A stretch of DNA of 64,000 nt from positions 34,637,822-34,701,821 of the forward strand of contig OX365955.1 in the NCBI GenBank assembly GCA_947247005.1, given 5' to 3'. Source of the stretch: Spisula solida (Eukaryota; Mollusca; Bivalvia; Venerida; Mactridae). Of the stretch, positions 11,815 through 24,735 are shown one piece after another (position 1 is the stretch's first letter; every line of letters starts with the position of its first letter). Made by a program: the position numbers and the translations under genes. The notes below the pieces were generated by a model. It was not told the DNA's origin. It searched no databases and saw only the letters and a list, made by a program, of their open reading frames with translations.

Positions 11815-11906
11815 AATCAGCTCAAAAGTGGCTTAATTAAGGAGTATGTGACAACTAAAAAAGAACAAGCAATGTTATACACTAAAATGATCACCTAAGT
11901 CTGTAC
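11815..11906. repeat. Dispersed repeat, inverted copy of 4968-5062
   Basis: It contains CAGCTCAAAAGTGGCTTAAT, AAGGAGTATGTGACAACTAA and CAAGCAATGTTATACACTAA. The match to the reverse complement of 4968-5062 stops where a mariner-like element begins at 11909. The insertion therefore cut this repeat at a TA. Confidence 0.7.
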
Positions 11907-11908
11907 TA

Positions 11909-12932
11909 CGTGGGGTGATCAAAAAGAAATGAGACAAATGCTATAATTTGTAAAATTTACGTGTTTTAACCATAAAAATATCACATTCGTTCGGTTGCAT
12001 TTAATGCCGGTTTGTATGTGTAAAATATAATTTTCTACTAAAAGTAGTAATTTATTAATAGAACGTTAAATGTAAGGTGTAGCGCGATGTCGCCGCACAT
12101 CAAAACGTCGTCATTTTTCACTGTATGATATGGAAAAACATGTGACTAATATTTTATTAAATATTCCTCCAACATTTGTCAAATTACCTGGACATGATGT
12201 CAAAACATTGAATTACCATGGGTTAAAACGGTTTTAATGTAATAAATATATGACGTGAAAACTATTAGTACTGACTTTAAAACAGCGTCATGTTTCGGCA
12301 AACATCAAAGTTTGAAAATATACCGTTTTATCACAAACTAGGAGAAAAGTCTAATCAAACATTTAAAATGATGAACCAGACATCGGGAGAGAAGTCTGCC
12401 AGAACTATACTTATATATCGTTAGTACAAAATAATTTGTGACGCAAAATAAACTTAAGTACATCAAGCAGAGGCCCGAAATGCATTAGATGCATCAATTT
12501 TGAACGTCACCCGTCAAGACATCTTTGTATTTTGGAATGAGAATGATCGAAGAATTATTTAACATTCTTGATATTTTATTACAACAGAAATGTGGTTATA
12601 CAAATGAACACTCTTTCTTGCAAAATAATGAATAAATAGTAAATTTATTCAATATGTATAGAGACACGAGCAATTTATTGGAGCAATGTGACGTTCGAAT
12701 AGTTGACAGTTTACGCAGAACTGATGACGTTATTGACGTCAATTGTGTGCGGCGAGCCTGTACCCAAGGTTGCGAAATCACTGATATCTCTACAAGTAAT
12801 ATATGAATATTTATGAATCTCAACAGACGGAGAGATGATATATTTTGTAATAGGCATACAACTTTTAGTATTTATATCTGTATTCATTGTCATTTTACAG
12901 TGTTTGTCTCATTTCGTTTTGATCACCCCACA
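11909..12932. mobile_element. Tc1/mariner-like non-autonomous element
   Basis: The left end CGTGGGGTGATCAAAAAGAA and the right end (reverse complement TGTGGGGTGATCAAAACGAA) give inverted repeats of about 28 bp, continuing through ATGAGACAAA. TA flanks both sides (11907-11908, 12933-12934). The length is 1,024 bp. Frames inside are short and show no transposase motifs. TA duplication plus these termini fit mariner. The right TA is followed directly by the TA that starts the next element. Confidence 0.8.
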
Positions 12933-12936
12933 TATA

Positions 12937-15396
12937 CAGTACAGCTCGCGTGACTTTTGCCTTTATCACTATGCCACCGCGACCAAATCTTACACCGCGA
13001 TTTTCCAAGTGATTCCACTCGTCAGTCAATCACCCGTCACTGCGACCACTTCGATGCGTGATGCTGTAAAAGCACGGTGAATGTCGGTGATTCGCGGTGA
13101 ATCCACTCGATACAGGTAAGTTCTACTGTAATGTTTAAATTGATGTACATGTACAAAATGTACATTAGAAAATATTTATAAATTTTAAGTAAATTTTTTT
13201 CTCCACGGTAAATACGCAATGTTTTTTCTCTGTCCCTTGGCGTCAATCTTCCGTTAGCAAGTGACTAGCGAACGCTTATTGGTTTATACCAAGTCTTGCA
13301 CGAGATGTAAACACGACAAGCTCATGATGCGGCCGAAAATTGTTTACCAAATGTAATTATATAGCCGATTTTCAGAACACCCAAGTCCTGAAGAAAAGTT
13401 GTGAATATTCTGTGCGACACAATAACACCGTACTTACATGTACTTGATGAGATGAATTTAACTCCAAATTTTATATCCAAATCGTTATTAATAATTGGGA
13501 ATGAAATATCAAAACATGTTATCCATCTGTTTAGGAAAACAAATCCATGCACACAAGTCTTAATGCTTAATCACATCGTTTAAAATTACCAACTGATCAG
13601 ACATCGGCATATGCACTGACCCAGTTAATACACACACGACTCACAATGTTGCGTGTGTACTCACTGTGTACTAAGCGAGCAATAGAGATTTTAATATTTG
13701 GAAAGTACACTGTGTCAGGCTGTCGAGCGATTCAACTTGTTACTAACTTTTTAGTCGCTATTTTTTTATGTATTTATTTTGTAACTAAGTTTTTTTAGTT
13801 TGCTATTTTTTTATTTTCTTGCGCCCATTCACCCGCCGGACAGGCTTGTCTCCTAGTGTCCACTTTTTAATGTCTGACTGTCCACTGTGCACTAGTGAGT
13901 GCTGCCTTTCCTGTTTGAGTTTTTTTATTATCTTGTTATTAACGACATGTGTGTAAAAATATTGTGGACTCGATTTATAAATTAATTTTGAGAGTTTGCA
14001 ATAAATACTTACGAAGATCTAACAAGAGGGCCCAAAGGGCCGTAGGTCGCTCACCTGTCGAACTTGACCTACAATTTGTTGAGATGATCATTGTGACCAA
14101 GTTTTATACAGATTAGGCCAATATTGTGACCTCTTGTGACTACACAAGGTTTTTATATGATTGACCTAATGACCTCTTTTTTTACCCCAGATGACCCAAT
14201 ATCGAACTTGACCTAGATTTTGTTGGGATTATCATTGTGACCAAGTTTCGTAAAGATCAAGCCAAAACTGTGACCTCTAGTGACTACACAAAGTTTTTCT
14301 ATTATTTGACCTTGTGACCTAGTTTTTTACCCCGGATGACCAAATGTCAAACTTGCTCTAGATTTTGTTGAGATGATCATTGTGACCAAGTTTCATATAA
14401 AGATTAGGCCAAAATTGTGACCTCTAGTGACTATGCAAGGTTTTTCTATGATTTGACAATGTGACCTAGTTTTTGACCCAAGATGACCCAATATCGAACT
14501 TGACCAAGATTTTGTTGTTATGATCATTGTGAACAAGTTTCGTAAAGATCAGGTCAAAACTGTGACCCCTAGTGACTACACAAGGTTTTTCTATGATTTG
14601 ACCTTGTGGCCTAGTTTTTGACCCCAGATGACCCAATATCGAACTTGACCAACATTTTGTTGTGTTGATCATTGTGACCAAGTTTCGTAAAGATTATGCT
14701 AAAACTGTGACCTCTAGTGACTACACAAGGTTTTTCTATGATTTGACCTTGTGACATAGTTTTTGACCCCGGATGACCCATTATCGAACTTGACCTAGAT
14801 TTTATTGAGATGATCATTGTGACCGAATTTTGTAAAGATTAGACCAAAAATGTGACCTCTAGTGACTACACAAGGTTTTTCTATGATTTGACCTTGTGAC
14901 CTAGTTTTTGACCCCGGATGACCCAATATCGAACTTGACCTAGATTGTGTTGAGATGATCATTGTGACCAAGTTTCATAAAGATTAAGTCAAAATTGTGA
15001 CCTCTAGTGACTACACAAGGTTTTTCTATAATTTGACCTAGTGACCTAGTTTTTGACCCCAGATGACCCAATATCGAACTTGGCCTAGATTTTGTAGATG
15101 ATCATTGTGACCAAGTTTCATAAAGATTAGGCAAAAAATGTGACCTATAGTGTCTACACAAATTGTGGATGGACGACGGACGACAGACGAAGAGTGATCA
15201 CAAAAGCTCACTCTGTCACTTTGTGACAGGTGAGCTAAAAATACAACTCGTAAACTTTACCTATTTTTGTTTAGCGATCTTAATTCAATAATCGCCACGT
15301 TTTAATCGACAGCAATTTAGAAAATTGTGGTATAACGATGTACAGTCAACTGCCTTTAAACGACAGACTTTAAAGTTTTTATGTGTGTGTGAGTGC
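12937..15396. mobile_element. CAGTACAG mariner-like element, copy 1 (3' incomplete)
   Basis: It starts after TA with CAGTACAGCTCGCGTGACTT and matches the complete copy at 49154-52064 over 12937-13690 and again about 15325-15396. A characteristic block has repeated CGGTGAAT/GGTGATTC words (about 13075-13110). Pearl-like element D (14022-15236) lies inside. The expected right terminus (inverse of CAGTACAG) is absent, so the copy is broken. Frames on both strands near 13322-13583 recur in the other copy but have no recognisable domain. Confidence 0.75.
14022..15236 (+). mobile_element. Pearl/HINE-like element D
   Basis: Complete copy with both ends: ACAAGAGGGCCCAAAGGGCC at the left, and GGACGACGGACGACAGACGA, a GTCAC-ttt-GTGAC hairpin and AGGTGAGCT at the right. 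The core holds about seven to eight units of about 144 bp. It is inserted in the CAGTACAG mariner-like element, so it is younger than that element. Confidence 0.85.
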
Positions 15397-16413
15397 CTTA
15401 TAAAAATAAAATAAAAATGTCAAATAGTCGTGCAATTTTTGTATAGTTGCCTGCATATGTCATAAACAACCACACTGACATTTAAAATGACTTGCAAAAC
15501 ATTAGCATTTGGTAGTTGTTCAGTATTTTACGTCCAAAATTAACACTACTATCACTTAAATCGCCTGAAATTTGTTTGCATTTGTTGGAAACGAATTGCA
15601 AAACGAACCGAATACCTCACTGATGTTTACGCTGTAGTTTGTTGATGTTACCGTTTGATCATGTGTAAATTACATAATTCACAAAGCATGTTGGAAGGAA
15701 ACTCTGTGTTACTTTTTAAAGGAAAAATTTTACATAAATACTTGGTTAGGTTGGTAAATTACAATATAAAAAACTTTTAGCCTGGTCTGTGAGGCAGCAC
15801 CTTTAACACCTTATAACTGTCCCTATACAGATAACATCCTTCTTCATATAAAAGATATACTACAAAGTATTAAAAATGTTCATACTGTGACCAAACCATT
15901 TCTATTGAATGAACAATATTTTAACAATAAATACAACCTTGAATAGACTATGTGAATACAAATGAATACTGATATCAATAAAGATAGGTCTGATAGTAAT
16001 AATCACATGTATCAACAACGACACATCTATCAACAACGACACATCTAACAACCTTTTTTGTCGTAAGTATAGTTACCACATCAATAATGTATATTGAGAG
16101 TTCAACTTTCATAGAATTCAAATTGTATACATGCATATAATAATTGTCCAAAATATTAACCTTAAGATCCTGACCTTTATGCATGAATATATTATAAATC
16201 TTACAGACTTCTGCTAAATTATATTATTCAGCAAGCAATCATGAAATAACATTATTTCTATCAGATCCAACTAGTACCATAACATATCAGCACCAGTTCT
16301 TACAACAATTGCTGGATGTAACGAGATAGCCCACTTAAATGTCCAACAGTCCAATGACAAATTTTATGGGAAGATAACACTTTATGAAAAATTTTCCATC
16401 ATGTTTTGCAATA
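15397..16413. other. Unassigned AT-rich interval
   Basis: Nothing recognisable apart from a direct duplication of about 18 bp (ATCAACAACGACACATCT) at about 16010-16048. Short frames only. Confidence 0.45.
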
Positions 16414-17160
16414 CAGTCTAACTTGTACTAGCGACCACGCGTATTAAGCGACCTTTGTCTTAAACAACCGGTTTCAATTCCTCCTGACCATATTTGCTCT
16501 ATTTTTCTACTGTATTTAGCGACTTTTGTCTTACGCGACCACTGTTTAAGCACCATAATTGATTGGTAAAATTGCTTTAAGCGACCAAAAAATTGTAAAT
16601 CACTGGTCATCAGTAGTGCGGGTTGTTAATTACCTTTCCCTCATCATAAATCATGGTTTGTACACACTTCGGAGTTTGTCTTTTGTTAACTGGACCTCAA
16701 TTAACAGCATTGATTATCACCATTGTGTCCGTTGGCATGTCATCTAGGTGATTTTAATCCGGTTACACACATTATTACGGATTAATTGTTGTATCTTTTG
16801 CTGCACTCAGCTTGTTTTTACCGTCCAATTAGATTGGGCTCACATTCGGTATATTTCGTTTTTTCTTCTTCAAGTGCAAGCAAAACTGACTTGCATTAAT
16901 TGCATTGTGTAATATATGAGTAAGTTCATTAAATGATAAATTAAATGCTTATGAAGACCATGCATACACATATAGAATAATCATAAAACATATTTACTCA
17001 CTAAGGTTTATCAATTGAAGTTGAATAGCATTCAAACAGCCTAAAATTGGAAATTCGTTAATTACACTCAATGTTTCTTACATTTGTGTTTAACGACCAT
17101 TCCGTTAAGCAACCGTATTCAGACCTTCCCCAGGGTGGGCGCTTAATACAAGTTAGACTG
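16414..17160. mobile_element. Tc1/mariner-like MITE (747 bp)
   Basis: TA flanks (16412-16413, 17161-17162) enclose CAGTCTAACTTGTACTA at the left and its inverse at the right (reverse complement CAGTCTAACTTGTATTA). Subterminal regions repeat AAGCGACC and TTTGTCTTA words on the left and related GGTCG/GGTTGC words on the right. No transposase is seen. Confidence 0.85.
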
Positions 17161-17307
17161 TACTACACTATTACATGTCTACCCTATCTAAGAAATAAAG
17201 AATGTTATACACATCTCTTATTACATGGTAAATCTACATTAAAAGTCATTTTTTGAGCCATACGGAGGAAAGGAAATAGCCAAGCAGTATTGTTTCTATT
17301 TCTAGAA

Positions 17308-17506
17308 AATCACTGATTAGCCAGCTTTGTTTACTTGACTTATAGCCTATTGTAGAATCACTGATTAGCCAGCTTTGTTTACTTGACTTATAGCCTATTG
17401 TAGAATCACTGATTAGCCAGCTTTGTTTACTTGACTTATAGCCTATTGTAGAATCACTGATTAGCCAGCATTGTTTACTTGACTTATAGCCTATTGTAGA
17501 ATCACT
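17308..17506. repeat. 48-bp tandem repeat, about 4 near-identical units
   Basis: Units start at AATCACTG at 17308, 17356, 17404, 17452 and 17500, exactly 48 bp apart. They differ by at most about one base (CAGCTTTG versus CAGCATTG at 17468). Each reads AATCACTGATTAGCCAGCTT, TGTTTACTTGACTTATAGCC, TATTGTAG. Since 48 is a multiple of 3, a reverse-strand frame (17246-17545) reads a 16-residue repeat. Near identity implies recent amplification. Confidence 0.95.
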
Positions 17507-18612
17507 ATTATTAGTTATGGTCTGGACAAAATCGGACGGACGCACGGACGTCTATTAAAATCAAGAAAAACGCTCATTTAGATAGAGAAAATCGTCTGAT
17601 AACTGAGTGATAACTTTACATTGGACAGTCAGAATTGTTAAAAGTGAACATTTTCTGAAAGATCAATCTTTCAGCAAGATATTCATAGAAAATGTACTAT
17701 TTTAACTCAGGGAATGTATATTTTATTGGTATTCAAACAATACATGGTTTTGGGTATGGACTATCAATATGCGAGGGAATTGCGTTGTATTGGCCCCATG
17801 TATATTTCAGAGCGCACTGCTGTAGCATCATTCAGGCTGAATGAAATAAATTTGATATTATTTGAAATATGCACAACAGTCATTTCGAATAACATTAATA
17901 TATTGAGAAAAACTTTGAGTTATTAATAAAATTACAGCAATATATACAACCCATACAGGAGCCCATTTTACCACATATAGCCCATACTTAATTCTAGACA
18001 AATAATACCTATATGGGCTATCATTTACTCTAAACAAGTCAATTTGTCTACATTGGAATGTGTATTTTCATTCGGGGGACGTTGTAAATGTATTTTTCGT
18101 AAAGTTTAATTTTGGAAGCAAAATATTATGCCCTACCCTTGATTTTAGAAAGTGGGTGGGGTAATGGGATAACCTTATACATGTAATAAAAAGGTCAACA
18201 GTCCTTGTTCTTATAGTTTAATTAATTGTACCAACTCCAAATTAAGGAAATATATAATTATTTTTGTTTTGCGAAATGTTGTTTCGAGGATATGACGTCA
18301 TAAATCTAAAACACATGTTTTGGGCCACGTGGAGATATTCTTTAAGCTTCTGTACAGTTTTTTAAGAATTTGTATTTAGTGGGAATAAATATAGCATATG
18401 TATGCACAAACCGGCCACATGTTTTATATTCTCATGTAACACGTCCAACAGTACAATTCAATTAACACGTAAATTGTGGCTTTCCGGTAAAATGGCAATT
18501 TTCAAGAGCAATTGGGACGTGTTGCTAAGTTTCCATGTACATCTTAAGCCATTTATACAGTCATAACAATATTTTCCATTTGTAATTAGATGCACAGATA
18601 TATAATACAATA
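17507..18612. other. Unassigned AT-rich interval
   Basis: No domain, inverted repeat or tandem structure was recognised. A frame at 17714-17926 (+) has no features that would support a gene. Confidence 0.45.
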
Positions 18613-18614
18613 TA

Positions 18615-19029
18615 CACTGCCCACCAAAAATAAGTATACAGAGGTTATTTCCCCATTTACTTGTCTTTAATTACACTATTTGCAAGACAGTGAAACAACA
18701 GTATTTTTGAAGAAAAGGAATTTTTTTTTTATTAAATGTAAAGAACATACATTGATTGGTACCCTAGGTGCAAAATATAAAGTTTCTATGTCCCCCTTAA
18801 ATTGTAACTTTGTCTCAAAAAGATGAAAATTTCAGCCTTTTGGATCACATGGTTATTTTAATTTGGAACATCTCCATCTTTATTTCTATCTCTTTTTTTG
18901 ACTCATTTAATAACTGTAGTTTTAGAAACTAGTACAGTTGTGACTGTCTGATAAACAGATATTGAATAATTCAACCAAGTTTAATTTTGAAACAGCTATT
19001 TACTGTCTACTTATTTTTGGTGGGCACTG
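18615..19029. mobile_element. Tc1/mariner-like MITE (415 bp)
   Basis: TA flanks (18613-18614, 19030-19031) bound inverted repeats of 27 bp with two mismatches. Left is CACTGCCCACCAAAAATAAG; right, read inward, is CAGTGCCCACCAAAAATAAG. The interior is non-coding with a T-run at 18721-18731. This is the clearest MITE in the window. Confidence 0.92.
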
Positions 19030-19030
19030 T

Positions 19031-19533
19031 ATGTGTAAATTCCAAACAAATCGGATTGAAATTACAGAAATTATTAACGTTAATGTTATCCCTTCCAAGG
19101 GCTAATATGACTCATTTTCGTAAATCCATTGGCTTATATACCTACATGTATAACGACATATAGGTGAATATCAAATTCTCTGACATTAATAACATGATAT
19201 GTTTTCGGTGGAGGAAGGTTGTATCTTTCAGAAAATGTGCAGTTTTATACACATTTAGCGAACATTAAACGATTTACAGACGCATTATCAGAACTTTCAG
19301 AATGCCCCTCGTATTCCCCTTGTTTCTGAGTATCATTTCAGATCAACATGTAGAAAAAAACATTTTTTGTGGTTAACCGTATATGTATACGTATCAATAT
19401 TGATACGCGGTATTAATTCATTTTAGGTCGATTGTGAAGTTCTCCCACGCTCGACACCTCATTCCAATTATGATGGTATCCTTCGACATGTCAGTTCGAG
19501 GGAGGCGAAAATAGCTTTCCATTTTTATGCTAG
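19031..19533. other. Unassigned interval
   Basis: Nothing recognisable. A reverse-strand frame at 19418-19657 runs into the terminus of the next element and is not supported as a gene. Confidence 0.45.
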
Positions 19534-20975
19534 TAGTCCGGTCAATTATGAAAAAGACCCGGCATTGGACTGTATAGTAAATATTTTTTGGTATTCTGTT
19601 AGGGAATATGTTGTTATTGAAGAATCTGAATGATGCCCAGCTGGCACCATTGAGCATTTTGAGAAATTCAAGATGGCGTCCAAGATGGCCGCTAAAATTA
19701 GAAAAAATGCCATGGGTGCATGAAATATGTTACAAATTGCTATTTATGCTCATCAGTTGTACTATAAATGTTTTAAACATAAGTATTAATATATATTTAT
19801 CATTATTCATTGGTTCAGTTAATATAAGAAGGCATCCGGGACAGCTAAAATCAAAATGGCGGCTATGTTGGCCGCAATAATTGCACAGATTGGTAAATTG
19901 TATTGGAAATCGTCTATTTTAAACATATTTGTTTATATCAGTACTGTAATATGTAATTATTATTCAAAATTAAACTTTCTTTCATTTTGAAACTATTGAC
20001 TCAATAGCTGATTCAAAATGGCACCCAAGATGGCCACCAAAACCAGTAAAAATATGCCGATGATGCAAGAAGTAAGTTACAAAGCTATATTTGCTGATTG
20101 ACAGTTTTTAAGATGTATTTGACGTATTTATTTATATCATTATTTATTGTTTGAGTCTATTTGCGATAACATCCATGAAGGCTGAAATCAAAATGGCGGC
20201 TACAATGGCCGTCATAATTGACGAATTGGCATATTTTATTAAAAACCATGAAGTGTAATCAAAATTGCTAATTATAATATTATCAGTACTGCAATATGTT
20301 GTAAATACTGTTATTGAACCTTTAATTAAAAGCAATTGACCCGATAACTGATTCAAAATGGCATCCAAGATGGCTTCAAAACGTGAACGAAGTAGTTAAC
20401 CATAGAGTCATTGTCATTTGTCGGTTGGTAAATTTAGTGTTAATCATCAAGTATTCATTCCAAATAAACTAATTTATATTGATCAATTTTACAAAAATCA
20501 ATGTACATGCTGTATAATACGTGAACCCGTGCACTTGTTAGGTAGCATTCAAAGTTCAACCAATCAGTTGTATTCTGTCCCCATCAAAACATGGATTTGT
20601 CCAAATTCCAGTGAATCACGGTTGTGTAATAATTAATGCCAAGACGAATCCAGATAGTTAAAAGGTAATAACTGGTATTTGTTCAAAAACCCGAAAAGGG
20701 AGTTTATCACTTTCCTTGGTGATACAAATGCCATCACAAGCAAAGAAATGATCATTGATAACGAAGGTCTAGGTAAAAAAACGGTATATTCTATGCTGCC
20801 ATGTGATGATCATGTGTTAAGTTATTGAATGAAAAAGATTCCAACACCCAAGAATCTACGAGGCCACATGGAGGTCATCTGATATGGTCGCTTTAAACCA
20901 AATATTATGTAGCGATCTCCAGATGATGTGAAAGACCTCTACATGACATAATAGTTTATATACGGGCAAAACTAT

Positions 20976-21062
20976 GACCAGACCAGACCAGACCAGACCT
21001 GGTAATAATAATAGTAAAAATAATAATAATAACGACTTTATCTATTGTGGATTACATATTTG
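20976..21062. repeat. Simple repeats (GACCA)n and (AAT)n
   Basis: CCAGACCAGACCAGACC is followed by AATAATAATAGTAAAAATAA. Both are shared with the second fold-back copy near 53570-53625. Confidence 0.8.
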
Positions 21063-22070
21063 ACAGTTATAAAATTACTTGCTAGAGTAAGGAACGACCA
21101 TTCTTGGATTCTCTTTAAGCTTGGCACAACATCAACACGTCAGATATAGAATGTAATAATAAAATTATTTCTAAAGATCAATTGGGATACAAGAAGAGGA
21201 TGTACAACACGTGGCTGTTGCAAACAAGGACCAGATATCTAAAACACCAAGTGTAATATAGAGAACTATGCGAAGAAGGTAAAGAAAGCGCCTGAATGAA
21301 CATGAGGGTTGTGGCAAATTGATTACTAAAATAATACGTTAAGGATTACATGATGACACTGGTAATAAAAGATCTTGTCAGAAGGAGAGAACATGAACTA
21401 TACATTGATCCTACCAGAAGTGATGCTACTAGTCTTAGCGACCCATTATTAGACTGATTGCAAGAAAAGCCTCCGTAATTAACCAAGATCAAGCGTTGAA
21501 AGCTCAAACACTAACCTTAGCATAACTGTAATAGGTTGTTGAGTGATAAGTGGGAGGATAATACCTATGTGACCGATAATAACATCAATGAATTGAGTCA
21601 GAGATTTGAAATATGCTGAATGTATCGGCCTAGCGTCTCACACAAACTTTTGATGTGTACCGTTGACTAGTATATCTTCATATTGGACGTAGTGAACTGC
21701 AACATCTTCTGTATGTAGGTTGCTGGCATCTCCCACAGCTTTGCCTCAAGCTAAACAATGTACATTGTCTTGACAACAAAACCAAAGACATTGGTCATTG
21801 TCAAGAAGACAAAACGGTTTGCGATGCAACATTATGCGCTATCCTTTAATCATGCAAGATGCCATATGAATCATCAAAACATTGATAATGAGACCTTTAT
21901 CTTCTTGAGACGTGTTGGAACGGACAGGGGAGGATTTAAATTTGAAGATTATTATAGGTAAAGCTTGCAATGCTTTCAATACATTTAAACCACAGTGGAA
22001 CACCAGCAACAACTTGATCAAATCAGACATCAAGCTATTCGTCTCAATGCCATGACAATATAGCTTTATA
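21063..22070 (+). pseudogene. Decayed non-LTR retrotransposon RT region (copy 1)
   Basis: Several frames together retain the look of the region around and after an RT domain. 21758-21961 reads NIDNETFIFLRRVGTDRGGF, resembling the 'F.YLGS...GG' segment after the catalytic core of RTE-like and related elements. A shifted frame from about 21950 reads IGKACNAFNTFKPQWNTSNN, like the family's 'IGKAR.AF..L...W' helix. Upstream (21080-21300) are fragments such as NDHSWIL. No YADD/FADD core is seen; the catalytic part is lost or unrecognisable. Many frameshifts are present. The assignment is inferred from family pattern. Confidence 0.5.
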
Positions 22071-23428
22071 TTTCAAAGACCTGGTACCTTACTGAGCAGA
22101 TAGTGAAGACTCCACGTAGATAGATGATGGCTCTGCATGTATTCCTCAACCATAATGTCCATGTAGAATTAGGAAAATATACGACCAAGACATAATTAAC
22201 ATCTGTACGCCTTTACAGGGGATGAAGCAGAAATAAATGAAGCACAATACGAAGCATGAAAACACAGTTCCAACCATAAAACGACAAACATGGAAGTGAT
22301 ATGGCATCTACATTGTGAGAAGAGTATAACATCACTCAGACACCTATAATTGGAATTGAACCCAAAAGACCAGATAATCCTACCAGATATTACTTGAAGA
22401 ACATTTTTTGTTTTTTAAAATCTGTTAACAATGCCTATTGACAAACTACAGGAGAAGTGGATAATATCAAGTGCAAATGTATATAAAATGTTGTTTGTAA
22501 AATAAACAAACGTGTAAATAAAACATATATACATATACTAGTATTTACAATACCATATACATATACTAGTATACCAACCGACCAGTGGTCTAAGATATAC
22601 AATTAGCTTGGTTTAAACTTTCATGTTTGACATCAATCTTGGAAGCCAATTTGAATAAACTAAACATAAAGTGTTTTTAATTGTAGTTTTATTAGACCAT
22701 TTATTACCTATAGCAGTACTTATATTAAAAATTAACAATTTCTATTACGCTACATGCTATTAAATGCTAATTTTCAGTTTGACATATGTGGCAGCTATTT
22801 TTGCCGCCATTTTGATATATTTATGCAGTGTATTACAGAAGTAATTATGTTTGAGACACTTCCACTACAATCAATCAGCAAAATATCAATATGTAACTTC
22901 TTTATGATCCACTAGCATATTGTTTTTATTATGGCGGCCATCTTGGACGCCATTTTGAATCAGCTAATGAGTCAACTGTTTTGAATTGAAGTTTTCTTTG
23001 AGTATTTATCATATATTACACTACTGGTACACATATAATTAAAACAATTGAGTTTTAGTACAATCTGGCAATTATGGCGGTCATTATAGCCGTGTTTTGG
23101 ATTCCAGCTGCCATGGGTGCCATCTAAGATTCACTAAATCAATAACTTATGATATATTTATATTAATGAGTATGTTTTTAACATCTAAATAACAATCAAC
23201 CCGCAAAAATAGCAATTTGTAACTTATTTCTAGTACCACAGTCATTTTTTCTAATTTTAGCGGCCATCTTGGACGCCATCTTGAATTTCTCAAAATGCTC
23301 AATGGTGCCAGCTGGGCATCATTCAGATTCTTCAATAACAACATATTCCCTAACAGAAAACCAAAAAATATTTACTAAACAGTCCAATGCCGGGTCTTAC
23401 CTAAATATCCCATTTATAGACCGGACTA

Positions 23429-24735
23429 GTAAGTGCATTGTTTTTGCAATATTTTCCATAAAAACTATCCAGATTGTTTATTTCAATATTACATAATCAA
23501 CATATGAAGCAAATGTACTATTTGCACTAAACAACTTGCATATAGGTAATATTTTTCACTATGTAAAGCCTTAAAAAATGTGTGGATTTTGCATTTGAGA
23601 ATGAGTTTTGTACTTAAAAACGTCATGAAACTCATTTATTGGACTCTATGTAATGAATATCATTTGGGAAGTATCGGCAGTTGTATAAACTATGATTTGG
23701 AAGTTTCAATGTTTTAAAATCTTAGATAAATTAACGCTCACCATCAATAATTCAAACATGTATAGTATTTTTTGGATACTGACCGACGTGATTGTTAAAT
23801 TTTTTAGGATACTGGCCAACATGATTGTGGATAAAAACCAACATTACCAATTGAAATCTTGCCAATGGGATTCTCAAGGGACAAATAATTGTACATTAAA
23901 GAAGTGTGCTCTTGAATTGTTGTAGCAGGTTTATGAGCATACCCGATGTAAGGGATTTCACACCCAGTCTATAGCACATGCTTTTGGGACATTTAATAAT
24001 CAAAGCACTGAGAGTGCTGCTACTAAACCTTAAACGACTTTACACGTTTAATGTTCGTTTTCTTACTGCCGATCTTGTCTTGAATATCAAAATAGGCATA
24101 TGTGACTATATAGGCGTGTTGGGTATCTAAATAATTACAAAAAGGGGCATATTGATTTATATGTAATACCTTTATTGAATGCTATATCAAAAATGGCTTT
24201 AAAATAATACTAGGCGCCTATTTATCAGATTCTACAGTACCGTCTTGTAATCACTTCCCTCACAGCGTGAGACATCACTAGAAAGCGGCTAGTATAGCCA
24301 CACCATATGATTGCATAACATAAAGATATACGATTCATTGATAAAACCATCACGTGACCCTGGTCTGAAGTTTCTTAAAATAGCTATGCAGCTGGGACAT
24401 TTGATGAACACATCATTTTCATATTACGAAACAAGTTCGATATCTCCCTGGCTGAGTGATTATCTGCAAAAATATTGATTTAACGCACAGTTTCACAATA
24501 ATTGTTGATCGTAGAATAAACAAATGTGGCTGTTTGAATTAAATCAGTTTAAAAATTTGGAGAAACATATGTTGCAGTATTGGGAATGTTGACAGTTTCT
24601 GGAACTTCTTGAATGCGGATTCACATAGCAGCCTAAAGGCGGTTTAGGTTGCATTAAGAAATGGGCAATGGTAGTATAGAGAGGCTTACGCCTCCCAAAA
24701 ATGGTACATTCTGTTTCAAGTGTTTGGAAGGTTTT
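23429..24735. other. Unassigned AT-rich interval
   Basis: Non-repetitive at the scale I can see. A frame at 23692-23925 (+) has no recognisable domain. No feature is supported. Confidence 0.45.

Larger units (their letters stand above)
19534..23428. mobile_element. Fold-back element with long inverted repeats, copy 1
   Basis: The termini are TAGTCCGGTC at the left and GACCGGACTA at the right. The outer 200 bp or more are near-perfect inverse copies (GATGCCCAGCTGGCACCATT versus AATGGTGCCAGCTGGGCATC). Looser inverted homology extends to about 0.8 kb per arm (19534-20400 against 22700-23428). The arms repeat blocks with CAAGATGGC, AAAATGGCGGC and TTACAAATTGCTATTTTTGC. The centre carries a decayed non-LTR RT. 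A second, longer copy is at 48914-56180, same orientation. Superfamily unassigned; the second copy implies a 3-bp duplication. Confidence 0.85.

Noticed and set aside
14022..15236. Tandem 144-bp cores considered as satellite DNA of a centromere
   Set aside because: Each short array is bounded by the same hairpin and microsatellite ends, so they are dispersed elements.
17308..17506. Regular repeats considered as a CRISPR array
   Set aside because: Units are contiguous 48-bp copies with no unique spacers, and all other content is eukaryotic.
17246..17545. 99-residue repetitive protein gene
   Set aside because: Translation of the 48-bp tandem repeat; no independent support.
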